Notes under the pieces: generated by a model
What the model saw: the letters and a program-made list of their open reading frames with translations, nothing else
What the model was told of the DNA's origin: nothing
Databases searched by the model: none
Made by a program: the position numbers and the translations under genes
Source of the DNA: Piper betle
Lineage: Eukaryota; Streptophyta; Magnoliopsida; Piperales; Piperaceae
Length of the DNA stretch: 64,000 nucleotides
Direction: 5' to 3'
Assembly: GCA_033002965.1 (NCBI GenBank)
Contig: JAURVB010006543.1
Location: 1 to 64,000 of the forward strand
Shown: positions 41,001 through 55,127 of the stretch, piece by piece
Layout of the letters: the number at the start of each line of letters is the position of its first letter
Numbering within the stretch: the first letter of the stretch is position 1

Positions 41001-44000
41001 CAATACGGTAATTAAGAAAACGAGCTCTGATATATTAATTATATGTAGCTACAAAGGTGACAGTTCTTGGTCACTAGCTCCGGCCAATATATTATAATAT
41101 TCTGTTAAAGTCATGTCGACGAATTTATAGTTCAATAATACATCCTCTTGAGTGCTCCCTGATTAGATAAATTATAAACCAACACCCCTTCACTTATTTC
41201 ATCTGCAAAAACAACATATAAACCACTTAATTATGGTTTGAACTTTGAATAGTGCTAAGAGATGAATATTAACGGCCTGGCTTTAATTTCTCTCCTTGGC
41301 TGTGCGAACTTCAATTATGATCCACTGTGAAAAAATTGGCATGCATAATTTCTGCATGGACTAATTCAATCATTTCGAGAGCATGAGAGCAATTGAAAGA
41401 TGACAATTGCTAACTTGATTCTGGCTTTTTAAAAACAGCCGGCGGAGATTAGTTGTGACTTGTATGCATGGATTGCTCTCATCCAAACAGAAAATTGTAA
41501 TGACATTTGAAATATTTTGGATAAGGCTGATCATAGACAATCACCCCTTAAGTTTAGTTTATATATATATATATATATACATACATCTATCTACCAAAGG
41601 GCCTTAAAAGTATAAAATTAACTTAAAGGGATTAGTAAAATTGACAATTTCAATTATAGTATGAATATGGGTTGTAAAATGTATATTAATGAGTTAGTAA
41701 AATGAGTTTTTTAAGTGTAAATTGTATTTATACAATTTTTATAAAATTCATAGGCTAGGCAAAAAAATACTACAAACACGTTAATCAGATTACATATTCT
41801 TCACTTGTATAATTTTGACTCACAGGCAAGTGAACTTAAAAATTAAAGGATACAAGAGATTCTCAACCGATTTAAAACTTAATCTCATTAACAAATATGA
41901 TTTTATTTACAATAGATTAACAATAAAATATAATTTATGCTGTCAATCTACTAAATTAGATTCACAGTTTCGCTGCTCCTTAATTATATACACGACAATT
42001 TGGTATCCGATAATTGAAGATCAATTAACTAGTGCACAAAGAAGAAATGCTCTGTTTTCTTGACTTTACCTCGTATGTATGGTCTGTTTTCCCTTTTTAG
42101 ATTTCTGAATGAACATGATCGCGCGCAGGCTATATCAAATATTGTCTGGTTAATCAAGATAGCTACTTGTTTTTTCGAATGCAAACCCATCACTACTTTT
42201 TTCATGCTGATCTTTGGTGGGTAATTGGTTACCATCATGCTCCATGTGACATAATTAATCATGCAAAATATTTCTCATCTCCTTGATATAAAACGCATTT
42301 AGAAGTTTGGTAATGTCTCTCTCTTCGGACAACGACGCATGAGGGGGCGTTAATATTTCTTGTCCCGCTTTACTCCTAAGTGTAGACGAGTGAATTTGCT
42401 GTATACATTCTCTTTCAAAACAAGGAATAAGAGACCAAGAAAGCAAAGAAAGGGACCTAAGAAGACATGTCACAACCTCCATGGAAGAGACGATGGAGGG
42501 AGAGGCAGCTTTTTTTATTTTCTTTTCCCAGGCAAGGAGAGGACAGCTTGTTTTTTCCCACTTGAAAAGCACGAAGCTGCTCAACCACACTTGCAGGCCG
42601 CAACCAGCCGGTAGAGTCACTCTCCGGGATGTGTCTGCCCCCAGCAACGTGCCCTGTTGTGCACCAACTTGGCTGCCCAGGATGCTTGAAAGAAAAGGTC
42701 TTGCTTTGTTGAACTTTCTCATTATAATCCATTTGGATACATTTTTCATACTCTCAGCCAACCATATTAAAATTGTATTAAAGAAAGTAAATTACAGAGT
42801 AAAGGCTTACTAGTACTAGACTTTCTCATGCCTCTTATATTTATTACAAAATGGATCAGCCAATGGGTTGAGTAATTACGGGATCGAGCAAACCACTTGG
42901 AGAAGGGGTTTGTGCTGATTTGGGTTGTGCATGTTTTTGATTGGGGCACTTGATCAAAATATGCTTGGAACCGGTTAAACACCGTCAAAGACTGTTATCA
43001 TAAAAACATCATCAAGTTTGACCTTCCCAGACGAAGTCAAGAGAATGCCATGCAAACTAGGCACGATGAACTGACTTGTTACTATACATCTTATTCGACC
43101 TGTACAAAAATATGGCCTCGCAAGGGTGAACTTAGTACAGTAATATATATGAATAATTTTCCTTGATAAAATGAATAAAATATATTGCATGACAAAATAA
43201 TAATTTTTTGTTGATAATTAGCTATCCGCTTTAATTAGTAGACTACAAATTACACCACCACATTCACGGGTGGGGAACAAGCACGTTATATAAGTTGTGG
43301 CATTTGCTTGTTAATTCAGTTTCGGGTCGGGAACAAGCTCCTCTAGTAAAAGATGGCCCAGGCGACCTTTTCTGATAATACTCTCTTGTACATGATTTGA
43401 GAGTACTTGATCGCACTGATGAACAATGCAAAAGCAACGTATCTATTACGAAGACGTACATATATAAATTTTTTTAATTGGCCTTTTTGATACTTCCTCA
43501 TCTTCTCCGTCCGGGAGGTACATTTGGTATACGGACGGAAATTGTACAAAACAAAAAAGTACTGATTATTGAAGGACAAAAAGAGTCCATTGGGTGATGT
43601 GTAATTGTGTAATAATGCATGGCGGATCTACTCATGCACCATTCACACGGTTGCAAGTACTAGTACAAGTTGATTTAATTAGTCTCATAATTTGATCTTG
43701 CCCCGGCACCCTGAACAGACTTGACAAGCTACTAACCGGGAGTAGGTCCAATGTTCCATCGTATATCTTGTTGAAAATTTTCTAGTTTAGAATTATAGAA
43801 GCTACTTGCCGAATGATCGCATTCATCATCAGCCAAAGCTAAAAGATATTACTATTTATTTAGGTGACCTCTACCCATTCACTCTTATCTATAAATATGT
43901 GCATTACGGTCATTATAAAATAACAAATTTAAAACCCTGATGCGATGTCCTATTGAAGTTCCGACAGTCCTTATTTAACTCATAAAAAATATTGATTTTC

Positions 44001-46389
44001 AATCTGTGATTTCACTAAATGAGCGAAATCTAAAGTTTAAGTAAACTATATTACTCTCTTGATTCACATTAATGTGTTTAATCTTCACTAGTAATTAGAT
44101 ACTCAGAACTAGTTATAAGGGCCGATAGTTTTTTATTAGAGAGGCCAGATCAAGGCCATAAAGACGTTACTTGATATTTAGGAAGGGATTCAAATCCGAG
44201 GGGTTTTTGTGGTGGACTGTTTTTTCTTTTAATAAGTGTGTAAGTGTGTGGGTCATTTGTGAGTGTTATTTTGTGTGAGATTGCTTCGTAAGGTTGACGT
44301 TGCTTTGCAAATAAAATGCAAATGTTGGGGGCGGTGTGTGAACAACAGTTGTGTTGTGGCTAAATGTGAACATCTTTACAGAAGAAACGACTCACATTAT
44401 TGACATAAAAATTTCCAACATCATTATTTTAAAATGATTTCTATACATGAATGCGGGTTTAGAGAAATTTAATATTAAAGGGGGGGAAGATTCACTATTC
44501 ATGATTCAATGTTATTTTATATAAATTTTACAATTTAATAGGATTTTTTTACTTAATATATAAAACAATCTTACATTTTCGAAAATAAATTTTATTTATT
44601 TCCGAAGGGCAACGTCCCAAACCTACGTTCTAAAGTCTCTGTTTGATGAGAGCATGCAAGGCGCAACTTGTTTGAAAATTTATCGGGCATTAAAGGGTGT
44701 TCCTGCTGTTATTCACTATCTTCGGATTCCACAAGTAGCGGACAAGAATATATCATGGTTTCTTCTACATCTACATCAAGTCTCTTTCTCAGTCGGTTTT
44801 CACATCCACCGCAGGCGGCTAGCTCTAGCGACACTTTTAACTCTTACGTTCATACAGACGATACGACCTGAATTCTTTTAATTTCTTCTTCATAATCATA
44901 TTGCTTGCTTTTGATTAGTTGTTGAAATTGGTGTCGTATTTCTTCTTTTGAAGTTGATAGGCAACAGAACAAAGAAAAACACAAGCTTTTGATTTTTGGG
45001 TTTCTCATTTGGTGGGTAACGTCTAGCTGATAATTACTTTTCCAGCATAGAATTTTCTAAAATGTACGGATAACGTTGAAGAGGCATGGGTTGGAGTTGG
45101 AATATAAGTGGCCACAAGAGCACAGCGGTCCAATTCAAGTACTGAGACTTGTTAACAAACTAATTAAACAGGCAATTATGCTTACAAAACACAAGTCCAA
45201 CTTCACGTGGGTCACTTTTAAATGTGCCCGGTGCCATCTACATCATATGTGTTAATGTCAACCTCAAGATGACTCATTTTTTGTAGCGGAACATTGCCCT
45301 TCCTGATTTAATCACGCATCCTCACCTCACCTTATAATAAGTTTATATGAAATATAATCGCCTCTTGTTATTATCTGTTTAATTAGTGATTGCCATTAAT
45401 CTTTCAACTCGTCGTTAATTTATCATCTTTATATAGTTATATAGTATACAGAGAGTTCATTGCAAGAAGCAGCTGTTGGAGTACTATCGTTTAATGTCTC
45501 AACCATATTAGAGCGAATCAAACATAAACTTCGTAATTATGAAAGCAGTTGATTGTTGCCACTGGCAACTGCATACAGCTGTTATTATATACGAGGAGTA
45601 AGGAACGGTCTATATTGACAATTGACGAGTAGTAAGTATTCAATGCTCAATCAATCACTCGATTTAATAGTAACCATTTTTCTTGTTTTGCACAAACTGT
45701 TCTTACCTATAATTGTTGGCATCAAGCATGCATTACCTGCAGAAATGTCCAAGATAAGGAAAACCATTAAAATTGTACAGAGATAATTAATTGTTGACAA
45801 GCCTGACAAAAGATGAACAAATACACCCACCAATTCTATGGTATTCCAATTTTTAAAAATTATTTCAAGCTGTCAATTAGAAGAACTATTTATCAATACT
45901 TATGTAGCAAGACGTTGTACTCCCCGGGACAGGGAAGCATACCTTTTAGCTTTTCCGTGGGCAACCATATTGGAAAAAAAGCTACCTTTTATGCTTTTGT
46001 CTTCTTGATTGAAGTAGAACCTTGCAATTTTGTTTTATGTCATAATAACAATTTTACTTGTGGATTAACCCTTCTACCATGAAGATATAAAAAGAATGAT
46101 TTATTAGTGCGTGCATTATAAAAGAACCTATACCAACAACACATGATCACACCTTTTTATTCATAAGCTACAAAGGCAAAGGAACTGATCATGAGTAAAC
46201 CATTCATTCATTCATTCGTGCATGCATTATATCTGGAACCAATGCCATGTATATACGGCGTAAAAAGCTCTATATAACAACCATTAGGCAAAAATGATTA
46301 ATAATACAAATCTTAATTAACCCCCACCTCAAAAAAAAAAAAAAGAGAGAAGAAAGAAAGAGAACTTACCAGCGGGTAAAAGCTCAAGA
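38065..46389. other. Intergenic region between PME-A and PME-B
   Basis: No gene could be supported over 8.3 kb. The sequence is AT-rich, with a 24-bp tandem duplication at 39158-39205, a (TA)n tract at 41560-41579 and a poly-A tract at 46329-46345 just past PME-B. The longest open frame (42255-42761, minus) has overlapping open frames in other phases and no recognisable domain. I looked for PME fragments and saw none. The last part is the PME-B 3' UTR. Confidence 0.5.
39158..39205. repeat. 24-bp tandem duplication upstream of PME-A
   Basis: Two adjacent copies beginning TTGCATGCATATACATGTAT differ by one base. Each carries CATGCATA, similar to a plant RY element, about 1.2 kb upstream of the PME-A start. 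A regulatory role is only a possibility. Confidence 0.85.
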
Positions 46390-49386
46390 TCAGAGTCCAG
46401 ACTCAAAAGCAACACCAGTAGAAGGAAGCCATGAAGAGCCAGAGATGAAGTTACCGACGGTAAACTTCACAGCTTCATCTTCTCCGATGACATGGTAACC
46501 ACCCCACTTCACTCTCCCACCCGTCCCAGCTCCTGGTCCACTGTTCAGATATTCCGCAAAGTGCAGAGTCTTCAACCCCCACTCACCGTCCCACTCAATC
46601 CAGCCTCTTGCCGTAATGGAAGAGTCGATGCTCGACTGCATCACCACAGCCCTCGAGTACTGCTTCCACGGCCGGCCGAGGTACGACCTCCCAACGCCGG
46701 ACCCGGCGGCTATCTTGCACCGCTGGAGGGAGAAGCCAGTGCTCTGCCCTGGGTCGGAGCGGCCGTTGGCGAGGATGACGTCGTAGTTCTTGTGCTCCCG
46801 GAGGAGGATGTTGCAGCTCTGGAAGACGGCGGCGGCGTTGCCGAAGATGAAGTCGACGGAGCCCTGTATGTCGCACTCCCGATAGAACTGGCGAAGGGCG
46901 AGGGCGTAGAGGGTGTCTTGGTAGCCTCTGATGCTGCAACGGTAGAAGACGGAATGGTCGGACGACACTCTCAACGCCAGCGCTTGGCCGCCGCCGGGAC
47001 CTGCCGTGTTCTGAAACCCGATGTCCCTTGCAATGAAACCATCGCCGGTAACAGCTGCGCAACGATTTCTCATGTCACCCGCCTTCACAAAAATCAACTA
47101 ACCTGACACATTTTTTTTGGGTGTATATTCACCTTCACAAAATTGATATGCTTCTCCTTCCTTCCCATCTTAGTCTTTTGAGAAGCAATTTTTAAAACAT
47201 TTGTTTCTAAGGATTCGTTTAATGCTGGAAGAGTTTTCCACATAATTATGAGGAATATTTTTTATAGCGGCTAAACTACCTTTAGATTTAGGACACCACT
47301 AAAACTTTTCCCAGGCTCTTTGAATTATCCACCTGGATCATATTCTTTTTGGATTCATGTCACAGACGTGTTCACCGGCGTTCGATGTCATAAACTAAGG
47401 GTTACCTGTTAAGTTATAATTCAAAAAGTTTAATTAAGTAATTATATAATGACGTAGGCGGTAGACGTGAGTGTTGATTACGAATAAAGCATTTTTTCTT
47501 TCATTTTTAGTCAAAAAGATTCTAAGGTACAAAAAAGCGGAAAAAATTGGATGGTGCATAAAAGATTTCCTTTTAAAAAAAAAACACTATTTAAATACAA
47601 TTAATTAGACTTAATTTTTTAAGAATTAAAAAAGCTTGCTAAATTTTGCTGGAATAATTACAGTTGGCCCACCAAATTAACCCGAAGTTGCTACGGCCGG
47701 ATCAAGCCAGGATGCGATCTGATGGCCAATATTTGGCCAAGGTGGCTCCACCGGTACGTGATTTATACTTTTATATTTTTTGGGTTGGACTGAATTTTTA
47801 AAATAAAAATATTACGAAATACCCGTAATTTCATATTAGTTATAAGGGCATTAATGTTCTTCTTTTGTGGCAATAATTTTATCTGGGTTGAAGAGTCAAA
47901 TTCTAGCAGCTAGCTTTGAAAAATAAAAAGGTATTTGAAAAGGTTGTGATGTGTACCGAAAGTAGCAGAATTGGGCATGCTGCCGCCATTGGCACTGTCG
48001 TCGCCGGTGATGACGCTCACGTACTTGCCGTCGCCGATCAACGTGATGCCGTCTTTGTTGGTGTGTATCTTCTCCTTGTACACGCCCGCCTTCACATGGA
48101 TCACGAATCGGCCCCCCGAAGCGGCGTTGATGGCTTCGGCGATCGTCTTGTAGTTCCCCGTCCCATCTTGAGCCACAACTGCGTCGGCGTCGATCCCGCC
48201 GGCGCTCTGGAGCAACCGCCGGTCCTTGGCCAAAACCCAATTCGGAAAGAAGTCGTCGTCCCGGCCGTCGCCGGACGTAGTCATTAGGCGGCGTCGGTGG
48301 TCAGTACTCGGCCTGCCTATTCTGTTGGCCAAGGCCAAGGCGTTGCTAGCGTGCTTGGATAGGTCGTCCATCTTGGTGGAGATCATCGCCGGCAGCTGGC
48401 CGGGGCGGCCATGGACCGTATCTTTGCAGGCATCTTGGAAAGTGAGGACCGCGCTCAACCATGCTTGTAGGTCTGACTTGCTTTTTCTGGGTGATTTCTG
48501 AAGAGCCGATAAAGACTGGTTTAGACGTTTCTGGGACATTCCCATCAATTGAACGCAATAGTCTGCACATATATGTTTCATATCCATGATAAGAGAAACA
48601 TTAAGGATATTTGAAGCTTCATTTTGATTATTCTCAACTTTGATACATAGTTGCAAACATATCTAGGTATATTAATCTAGAATTAACAACTTGCTTTCTA
48701 GTCCGCACTACTGGCTGTACATATGAGAATTTAGTTTTAGATTTGTTAATATGTAATAGGATCGTCTATTATACGTATATGATACATGATCATGCTAAGC
48801 ATAATGATTGCAGGGGAGCTTAGCTAGCAACGCATATATAATACAAAGTAAATTAATTAAGAACTCTCTTTGAGGTCTGTCGGTGCCGTGCCCCACCTAT
48901 AAGTGCTTAAAATTGATATGTTTTTGGAAACGAGTTAAAAATATTGGTACCGATGAGAAGAGATGATATATACCAATGCTCATATGTATTACGTAATTAG
49001 CTCAGTAAGTTCAAAGGACACAACAAGCGCAGATAGTTCCAGCTTCATATACCTATGGCGAAACTTTCATCCGGGATTGCTGAATTGTGAACATTTTGGA
49101 CGTTGCTTGCCTTTGAAAGACTTGCGACATGCATCTCTATTTCATGCCCAAGCGTCTCTACCAAAGCAGCAACAAGATCACGACCAAGGCCATGAGAGCT
49201 CCCTTGCAGGGCCCCCATGCAGACAGTGGGGTAGCGAGTGAAGCCGCAATGTTTCCTGACATATTGCTCCCTGAAAACCTGTTCTTGGTTGTGATCTGTA
49301 CCCCCGGGTGTTGTTCCTCGGCACTTGACCAGTACAAGCAGGAAAACAACAAGTATGAACACATGGAATGATCTAATTTTCTCCAT
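46390..49386 (-). CDS. Pectin methylesterase with PMEI pro-domain (PME-B), 3 exons
   Basis: Exons are 49053-49386, 47957-48562 and 46390-47054; all phases agree and give 534 aa with no frameshift. The N-terminus is a strong signal peptide or anchor (residues 6-20, VFILVVFLLVLV). PMEI cysteines are near 47, 56, 114 and 157. The DRRLLQ motif marks processing by a subtilase before the PME domain. Catalytic motifs are complete: GVYKEKI, QALALRV, YQDTLY, VDFIFGNAAAVFQ and YLGRPW. Two motifs differ from its neighbours: NGRSDPGQSTG where the others have QGR.DPNQNTG, and GWIEWDG where the others have GW.PW. The loop before YLGRPW is shorter. Besides the shared phase-1 intron after ATF, it has an extra phase-1 intron within the PMEI domain (before DYCVQLM), absent from PME-A, PME-C and PME-E. 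It should be secreted and act on homogalacturonan. Confidence 0.93.
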
Positions 49387-49446
49387 GGCCTAGGGAGGAA
49401 GGCAATAATAATATTGATCACACTACGAGGCCACACCGTAGTACTA

Positions 49447-49453
49447 ATTTATA
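49447..49453 (-). promoter_or_regulatory. Probable TATA box of PME-B
   Basis: On the minus strand this reads TATAAAT, 61 bases upstream of the PME-B start codon. The spacing would leave a leader of about 30 bases. Confidence 0.45.
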
Positions 49454-51548
49454 AGGCAAGGACTGTGCGCTACTATGGGAAATTTGGGCCATTGGTTGTG
49501 GAAAATAACCATTCCGTTAGGTTGCAAGTCTATTCTGAAGTGCTGTGCAAAGGAATCAAGTGGAGCAAACAATGTCCACATCTATTCCGTATGCAGGCAT
49601 TGTACATGCGGCTGAGATTAATGGATGTTGGAGTTAGTTTAATTGTGAGCCCTCAATAGGCAGGGAAAAGCACAGGTGTTGCGATTTCGTGTTAAGTTGT
49701 CTAGAACGCCGTGTTTATATATGTTTGTGGCCTGATCTGATCTTACTTAACAAGCGTTGTCAAATTTTAGCATAGACTAATGCATTTTCATCTCCCATAT
49801 ATGTATACCACAATATAATTAGAAAATTAATGAGACCAAATGTTTATAACATATTTAAGCATACATCAGTTAAACTAGATTAAGATGACATTTTAATTGT
49901 GCTATATAAGTCAATATGCCCAATTATACGTAGGGGATAATATTTAGTTTAGGACAGATACATCAGAAAAAATAGCTGAGGTAGGTGTAATATTACAATG
50001 GACTGTTATGGGTGACTGGGTCTTGCCGGCCTTGAACCACCCTGCTTTTGGCTTTGGTCGCTGGCCGGCAGTGCTGGCTGTTCATTATGAACACCCAACC
50101 AATTTGCACGCTGTGCAACATTGGGTACTCTCAGTTTCTGCTGTTATCATAACTTGTAGTGGGGCTAACCCTTAAACATCTAGAGATATATTGATCTAAC
50201 CTTCTTCGTAATTTCACATAATTATAACGAAGCTATGATAATTATTCCCAGTTGCATACCAACTACTGGGTAACAGCTCCTTAATATGACCACAGTTTGC
50301 ACCTGATCGATCATCGTCTTCTGTATATGTTGATATGGCCGTGAAGCCCAGGAGAAAGTGCGATGAGTTAAGAAATCTATGGAAATTTTTGAGGGTCTCT
50401 TCCGAATCTGAACTTTCATCCTGACGTCTAACACAATGGTCTGACAATTTGTTAACTTTATTGATTATGTCAATTTCCAACCTTAGACCACCTTTTGCAC
50501 ATGTGCAAAGAAAATGAAGCAATTCATGGAGCATATAAATGAAGGGCTGCAAGAGCTAAGGCACCCCATCGTCAGTTGGGTATTGAGAGTAACGCCCACC
50601 TTCCCCATTACCTGAAAAAATTGAGAACCTTCTTGACGCTTGTGCAACAACTTATTAGCCCCATGGCCAGATTCCTCTTGTGTTACTGTTATATAATGTG
50701 GACATCCTTCAAATTGCTCATATATATATATATTTACACACATCGATCCAAATGTGTGTGTCCCATCCATTAATTCATCCCGATTTGCACAGCTCCACAA
50801 CTCTCTATGGGTCCACGAGACACTTCATTTACAAAGTGAAGTTTGCGTTGTTTGGCATTACCATTAATTGGTTGAGGTCAATGTATATATAATATATGAT
50901 GTATAATATATGATAATATTGGCGGCTTATGTAGTTCGTCCTCAGCATCTAGCAATGTTAAGTATAATAACACTCCTTCTACGTACTTCTTCATTTCTGG
51001 TGATAATGGTTTTGACTAGAACTGGGAATTCTGTTCACAATGGGGGGACTTTTGTAGGTTCTTTTATGATTGCATCTATGACTAACAAAAACAGCATATT
51101 AGGTTTTGGTTGAAGTTTTTAATTGTCAGATTTGCAGAATGTCGCAACAACTTTTAACAGAAATGTGGATTATGATCTGATTATAGGTAGCATCTGACGT
51201 GAGATTTAAGAAGAAAAGATGGGTGATATAGCGTTATCAACAAAAGTGGAGGGCATGTAAAGTTGAGGGGCAAGCGACAAGGGAAAGAAAGCAGCAGCTC
51301 AAACCATGAAGGTTCTCAATTACGGGAGAAAAGGGTGTGCTATCCATCTCCAACTAGGGCCAATATATACCACGGCCTCATCATGATCAATCAATCAATC
51401 CAACCTTATCTTCTCTGGAAATTGGGATCGGCACTTTCTTAACTTTATCTCAAGCATATAAAAAGGCTACACATGTAGTTTTTTAGTATTATGTATTACT
51501 TGAACAAACAAAATAACTTAAAATGAAATTAATCCGCAAATTAAAAAC
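49454..51548. other. Intergenic region upstream of PME-B
   Basis: No gene is seen. It probably includes the distal promoter of PME-B. Open frames at 50214-50800 overlap each other on both strands and have no recognisable domain. Short AT repeats occur near 50725 and 50885-50915. Confidence 0.5.
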
Positions 51549-51620
51549 TGTGGCTGCTGGGATTCGAGCCCAGGTCTCCACGGCCACAACGTGGAATTCT
51601 TACCACTAAACTACAGCCAC
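51549..51620 (-). tRNA. tRNA-His (GUG)
   Basis: Read on the minus strand, the 72-nt sequence has a 7-bp acceptor stem (GTGGCTG paired with CAGCCAC), a D-arm starting TAGTTTAGTGGTAAGAA, the anticodon GTG in TTGTGGC, and a T-arm with GGGCTCGAATCCC. There is no intron. The CCA end is not encoded, as expected of a nuclear gene. Confidence 0.96.
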
Positions 51621-53154
51621 TTCTTATGTGGGGTTATAAAAAATATTAAATATAAACCAACTGGAAATCACTTACCAATCAATTATATGAAAGGGGAGAA
51701 AAAACCGAAATTGGGTTTGATTGTAGAAGTCTTTAGTTGTGCTGTAATAAGTCGAGATAAACTCAGTCTAAGCTCGTTCCCTCAGTGGCTTAGTCGGATA
51801 GTTCCGAAGAAGTGTTTTTCATAACAATTGTATTGTCTAATATTTATGATAAGATGTGTCGGGCCAAAATTTTAGGAAATGCTTATGTTGTCTAATATTC
51901 AATACCAAATTAGTACTGCCTTTTAAGTTTTCATACTCTCGTCGGACAAGCTTAGCCCAAATTAAGCTTAAATTTTCTAGCATGGGCCGTGGTTCTTGCT
52001 TAGCCAAAAAGCCCATTTCCGTCCAACATTAGCTCATTGTCCGTGCTCATTTCGTTTTTTTAAAAGTCTATAACACTTAAAAAATTTTTAAAAAAACTTT
52101 CGAGAAATAAATAAATAAACGAAGACGGTTGTAATTATTGATTACTTGTCATCATTAGCTGTTTTCATGAGATGAATTTGTACAGGAAAATTTCTTCTTC
52201 TCCTTCTTTGTTGTTTGTGTCATGCTCCCTGGAATGAAAGTCATAATAAGTTGTAAACAAATTTTTCAAAAATAATTGCACACAAAATAAAGAGTTTGGT
52301 TGAACAATATTAGTGTCCCTTTATGGGCCATAAGGGAGCAGCTGTATGTGGCATTCGCATAGCTCAAAAATTCAAGACTAGGACTTGGACTTTGCTCACT
52401 ATACCGGGAAATATTAATTCATAGTTGAACTATATGTTCCATTCTTCTCTAAAACTTCTCTTCATACTTCATTGAAGAACATTTATGCAAAGGCATTTAA
52501 CCAATTATTATTATTATTATTATTATGAGTTGATTATGCAACTTGGATACTAACTGTGGAGAAAATAGGGTTAAGGTCCAAGTGTGCTGATTTATTAATA
52601 ACTTGATTGGGCTTGATTTTGCTAGACATTTGCCTCATTTTAGCTCAAATTGAAGTTCAATTCCAAGTCGACAATCAAGCGTGCAGGAGCTGAAGCCCCT
52701 TCAATTCCACTTGATTCGATGTGTAATAGTTTATATTTGTAAAAATTATGTTTTGAAGGCTTGTTATTTAATAAAAGTATAGAATAATGATGATCTTAAG
52801 CAAAAATTGAATAATTACTGAAAAAATAATGATCAAGGTGGCTCGACTTGGTTGACTCATTCGACTCCACTTACCCGTCCAAAAAAACAAAGGAAAGAAG
52901 TGCAGCTTGAAAGTTGACTCGCTTCATTAGGGCCCTTAATTAGGGTTTAGGTAGGGTTTTTGCGCAGGGGCGGGGACTCAACATGCCATACACGTTTAAA
53001 TTTGACGAGGGCGAAGTCGATCCTTACCTTTGCGTATCGAATAATCATGGCTCCCACGTCCGATGCCGATCACACGCATATATATTTCCATCAAACAGGG
53101 AAAACAGCTTCACCACCCCAACGACGACGTCATTCCTCCACATTTCCACGAAAC
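51621..53154. other. Intergenic region upstream of PME-C
   Basis: No gene is seen. An (ATT)n tract of about 7.5 units is at 52504-52526. The last few hundred bases hold the PME-C promoter and leader; the PME-C frame stays open upstream to about 52960, with another in-frame ATG at 53047. Confidence 0.55.
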
Positions 53155-55127
53155 ATGTCTTCTTCATCGTTCAAGTTATATGGCAAGGTGGACGAGGCCG
53201 AGCATGCGAGACTCTTAGCTCGCCGAAAAACCAGAAGGAGGCTCCTCATCATTGCCTTCTCTTCCATCGTCCTCGTCGGAATCATCGTCGCCGCCGTCGT
53301 CGGTACGTCCGTCGGAAGGTCAAAATCCGGCGGCGATGCTGGTAATTCTCAGTCCTCCTTGTCCTCCTCCGTCAAAGCCGTATGCGATGCCACCAGGTTC
53401 CCGGACTCTTGCTCCAGCAGTCTCTCGCTTGCTGCTGCCAATGACTCATCCCGCATGGACCCTCAGAAGCTCTTCCAATTGTCTCTCCAAGTCGCCATGA
53501 ACGCCATTTCCGATGCTTCTCACATCCTCACCGAGCTAGAAGAAGACGACCATCTTGTCGACAGCATGTCCAAGGCGGCCATGAGCTGCTGCCATGAGCT
53601 TCTCGACTTGGCCGTCGTCCATATCAATGACTCTATTCACTCCTACCAGGACCTCGCTTCGGGTGACATTGTAGACAATCTGAAAACTTGGTTGAGTGCG
53701 GCCGGGACTTACCTGGAGACCTGCATAGATGGATTCGACCATGCACCCGAGGAGTTCAAGACCAAGCTTGCACAGACCTTGAAGAACTCCACTGAGTTCA
53801 CTAGCAACAGCCTTGCCATCGTTTCTGCAATTTTCAAGATTGCCCATTCCTTCAAAATGAGGAGATTGCTAAGCTATTCGCGAGGAGATCATGAATTGCC
53901 GCATTGGTTGTCTTCCAATGATCGTAAACTGCTTCAAGCTAATAACTATACCAGCAATGTAAAAGCAGATATAGTGGTTGCCAAAGATGGGTCTGGTAAG
54001 TACAAAACCATCAATGATGCACTAGCTGCCGTTCCGGACAAGCGCAATGAGAGGACTGTGATCTACGTTAAGAAGGGAATTTACAATGAGAACGTCATAG
54101 TTGAGAAGTCCAAGTGGAATGTGATGATCATCGGCGACGGCAAGGACGCCACCGTCGTCTCCGGTAACCGAAATTTCGTCGACGGGACCCCAACCTTTCA
54201 AACAGCAACATTCGGTAAGCTTTTCTTAATCAAATTTGCTTGATATATAGAAAATGTTATCTGTGAAACTAAATTGACAGAAGATCGTTAGTATTTTTTC
54301 ATAGTATTACTGTATAAGTAGTAGTTTATGACTTTATGCAAGTTGTGCAAAACTAGTATAGATCATATGTTTAATATTTTGCGTTTGCATCAATCTTTCT
54401 CTCCTATTTTCTCATTTAACAATGTTATATGAGCCTCTTAATTTCCACAGCTGCATTTGGGAAGGGGTTCATAGCGAGAGATATGGGCTTCCGCAACACG
54501 GCCGGAGCCATCAAACATCAGGCAGTGGCAATGATGGCCAGCGCCGATGAGGCAGTCTTCTACCGGTGCGCATTCGACGCATACCAAGACACACTCTACG
54601 CCCACTCCCTCCGACAGTTATACCGGGAGTGTGACATCTACGGCACCGTCGACTTCATCTTTGGCAACGCCGCCGCCGTGTTCCAGACCTGCAACATCCG
54701 GCCAAGAGTCCCCATGCAGGGGCAACAGGACACATTGACAGCACAGGGCAAGGTGGATCCAAACCAGAACACCGGCATTGTCATTCACAACTGCAGCATC
54801 ACGCCATTGGGTAACCTCACATCTGTGAGGACTTACCTTGGCCGGCCATGGAAGCCATACTCGACCACCATTTACATGAAATCCATGCTGGGAAGTGTGA
54901 TTGATCCTACCGGGTGGTTGCCATGGATAGGGGTCTCTGCTCCGGATACCATCTACTATGCCGAGTTTGGGAATTATGGGGCAGGATCATCGACCAAGAA
55001 ACGGGTGAAGTGGAAGGGATTGAAGTACCCAACAGCCAAGGATGTCCGGAAATTCACTGCGAAGACATTTATAAGGGGAGACAAGTGGATACCTAAGACT
55101 CAGGTTCCATACAGTTCAAATCTTTGA
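53155..55127 (+). CDS. Pectin methylesterase with PMEI pro-domain (PME-C)
   Basis: Exon 1 is 53155-54214 and exon 2 is 54451-55127, with the family's phase-1 intron after ATF; the length is 578 aa and the frame is intact. The start chosen, MSSSSFKLYGKVDE, gives a short cytosolic tail with an RRKTRRR cluster followed by a membrane anchor (residues 30-50), a type II topology common in this family. An in-frame ATG at 53047 would add 36 residues. PMEI cysteines start at 77 and 86. Processing motifs RRLL and RKLL precede the PME domain. Catalytic motifs are GIYNENV, HQAVAMMA, YQDTLY, VDFIFGNAAAVFQ, DPNQNTG, YLGRPW and GWLPW. It is the only plus-strand PME here and runs tail to tail with the pseudogene PME-D. 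Its codons are less GC-rich than those of PME-A and PME-E. Likely fully functional. Confidence 0.95.

Noticed and set aside
42490..42550. Stretch slightly resembling miR408 (GAGAGGCAGC / CCAGGCAAGG)
   Set aside because: The match is partial and the surrounding sequence does not fold into a plausible miRNA stem; GAGAGG.CAGCTT is a direct repeat here, not an inverted one.
42255..42761. Minus-strand open frame of 168 codons
   Set aside because: Overlapping frames of similar size are open on both strands, and the product has no recognisable domain or good start context.
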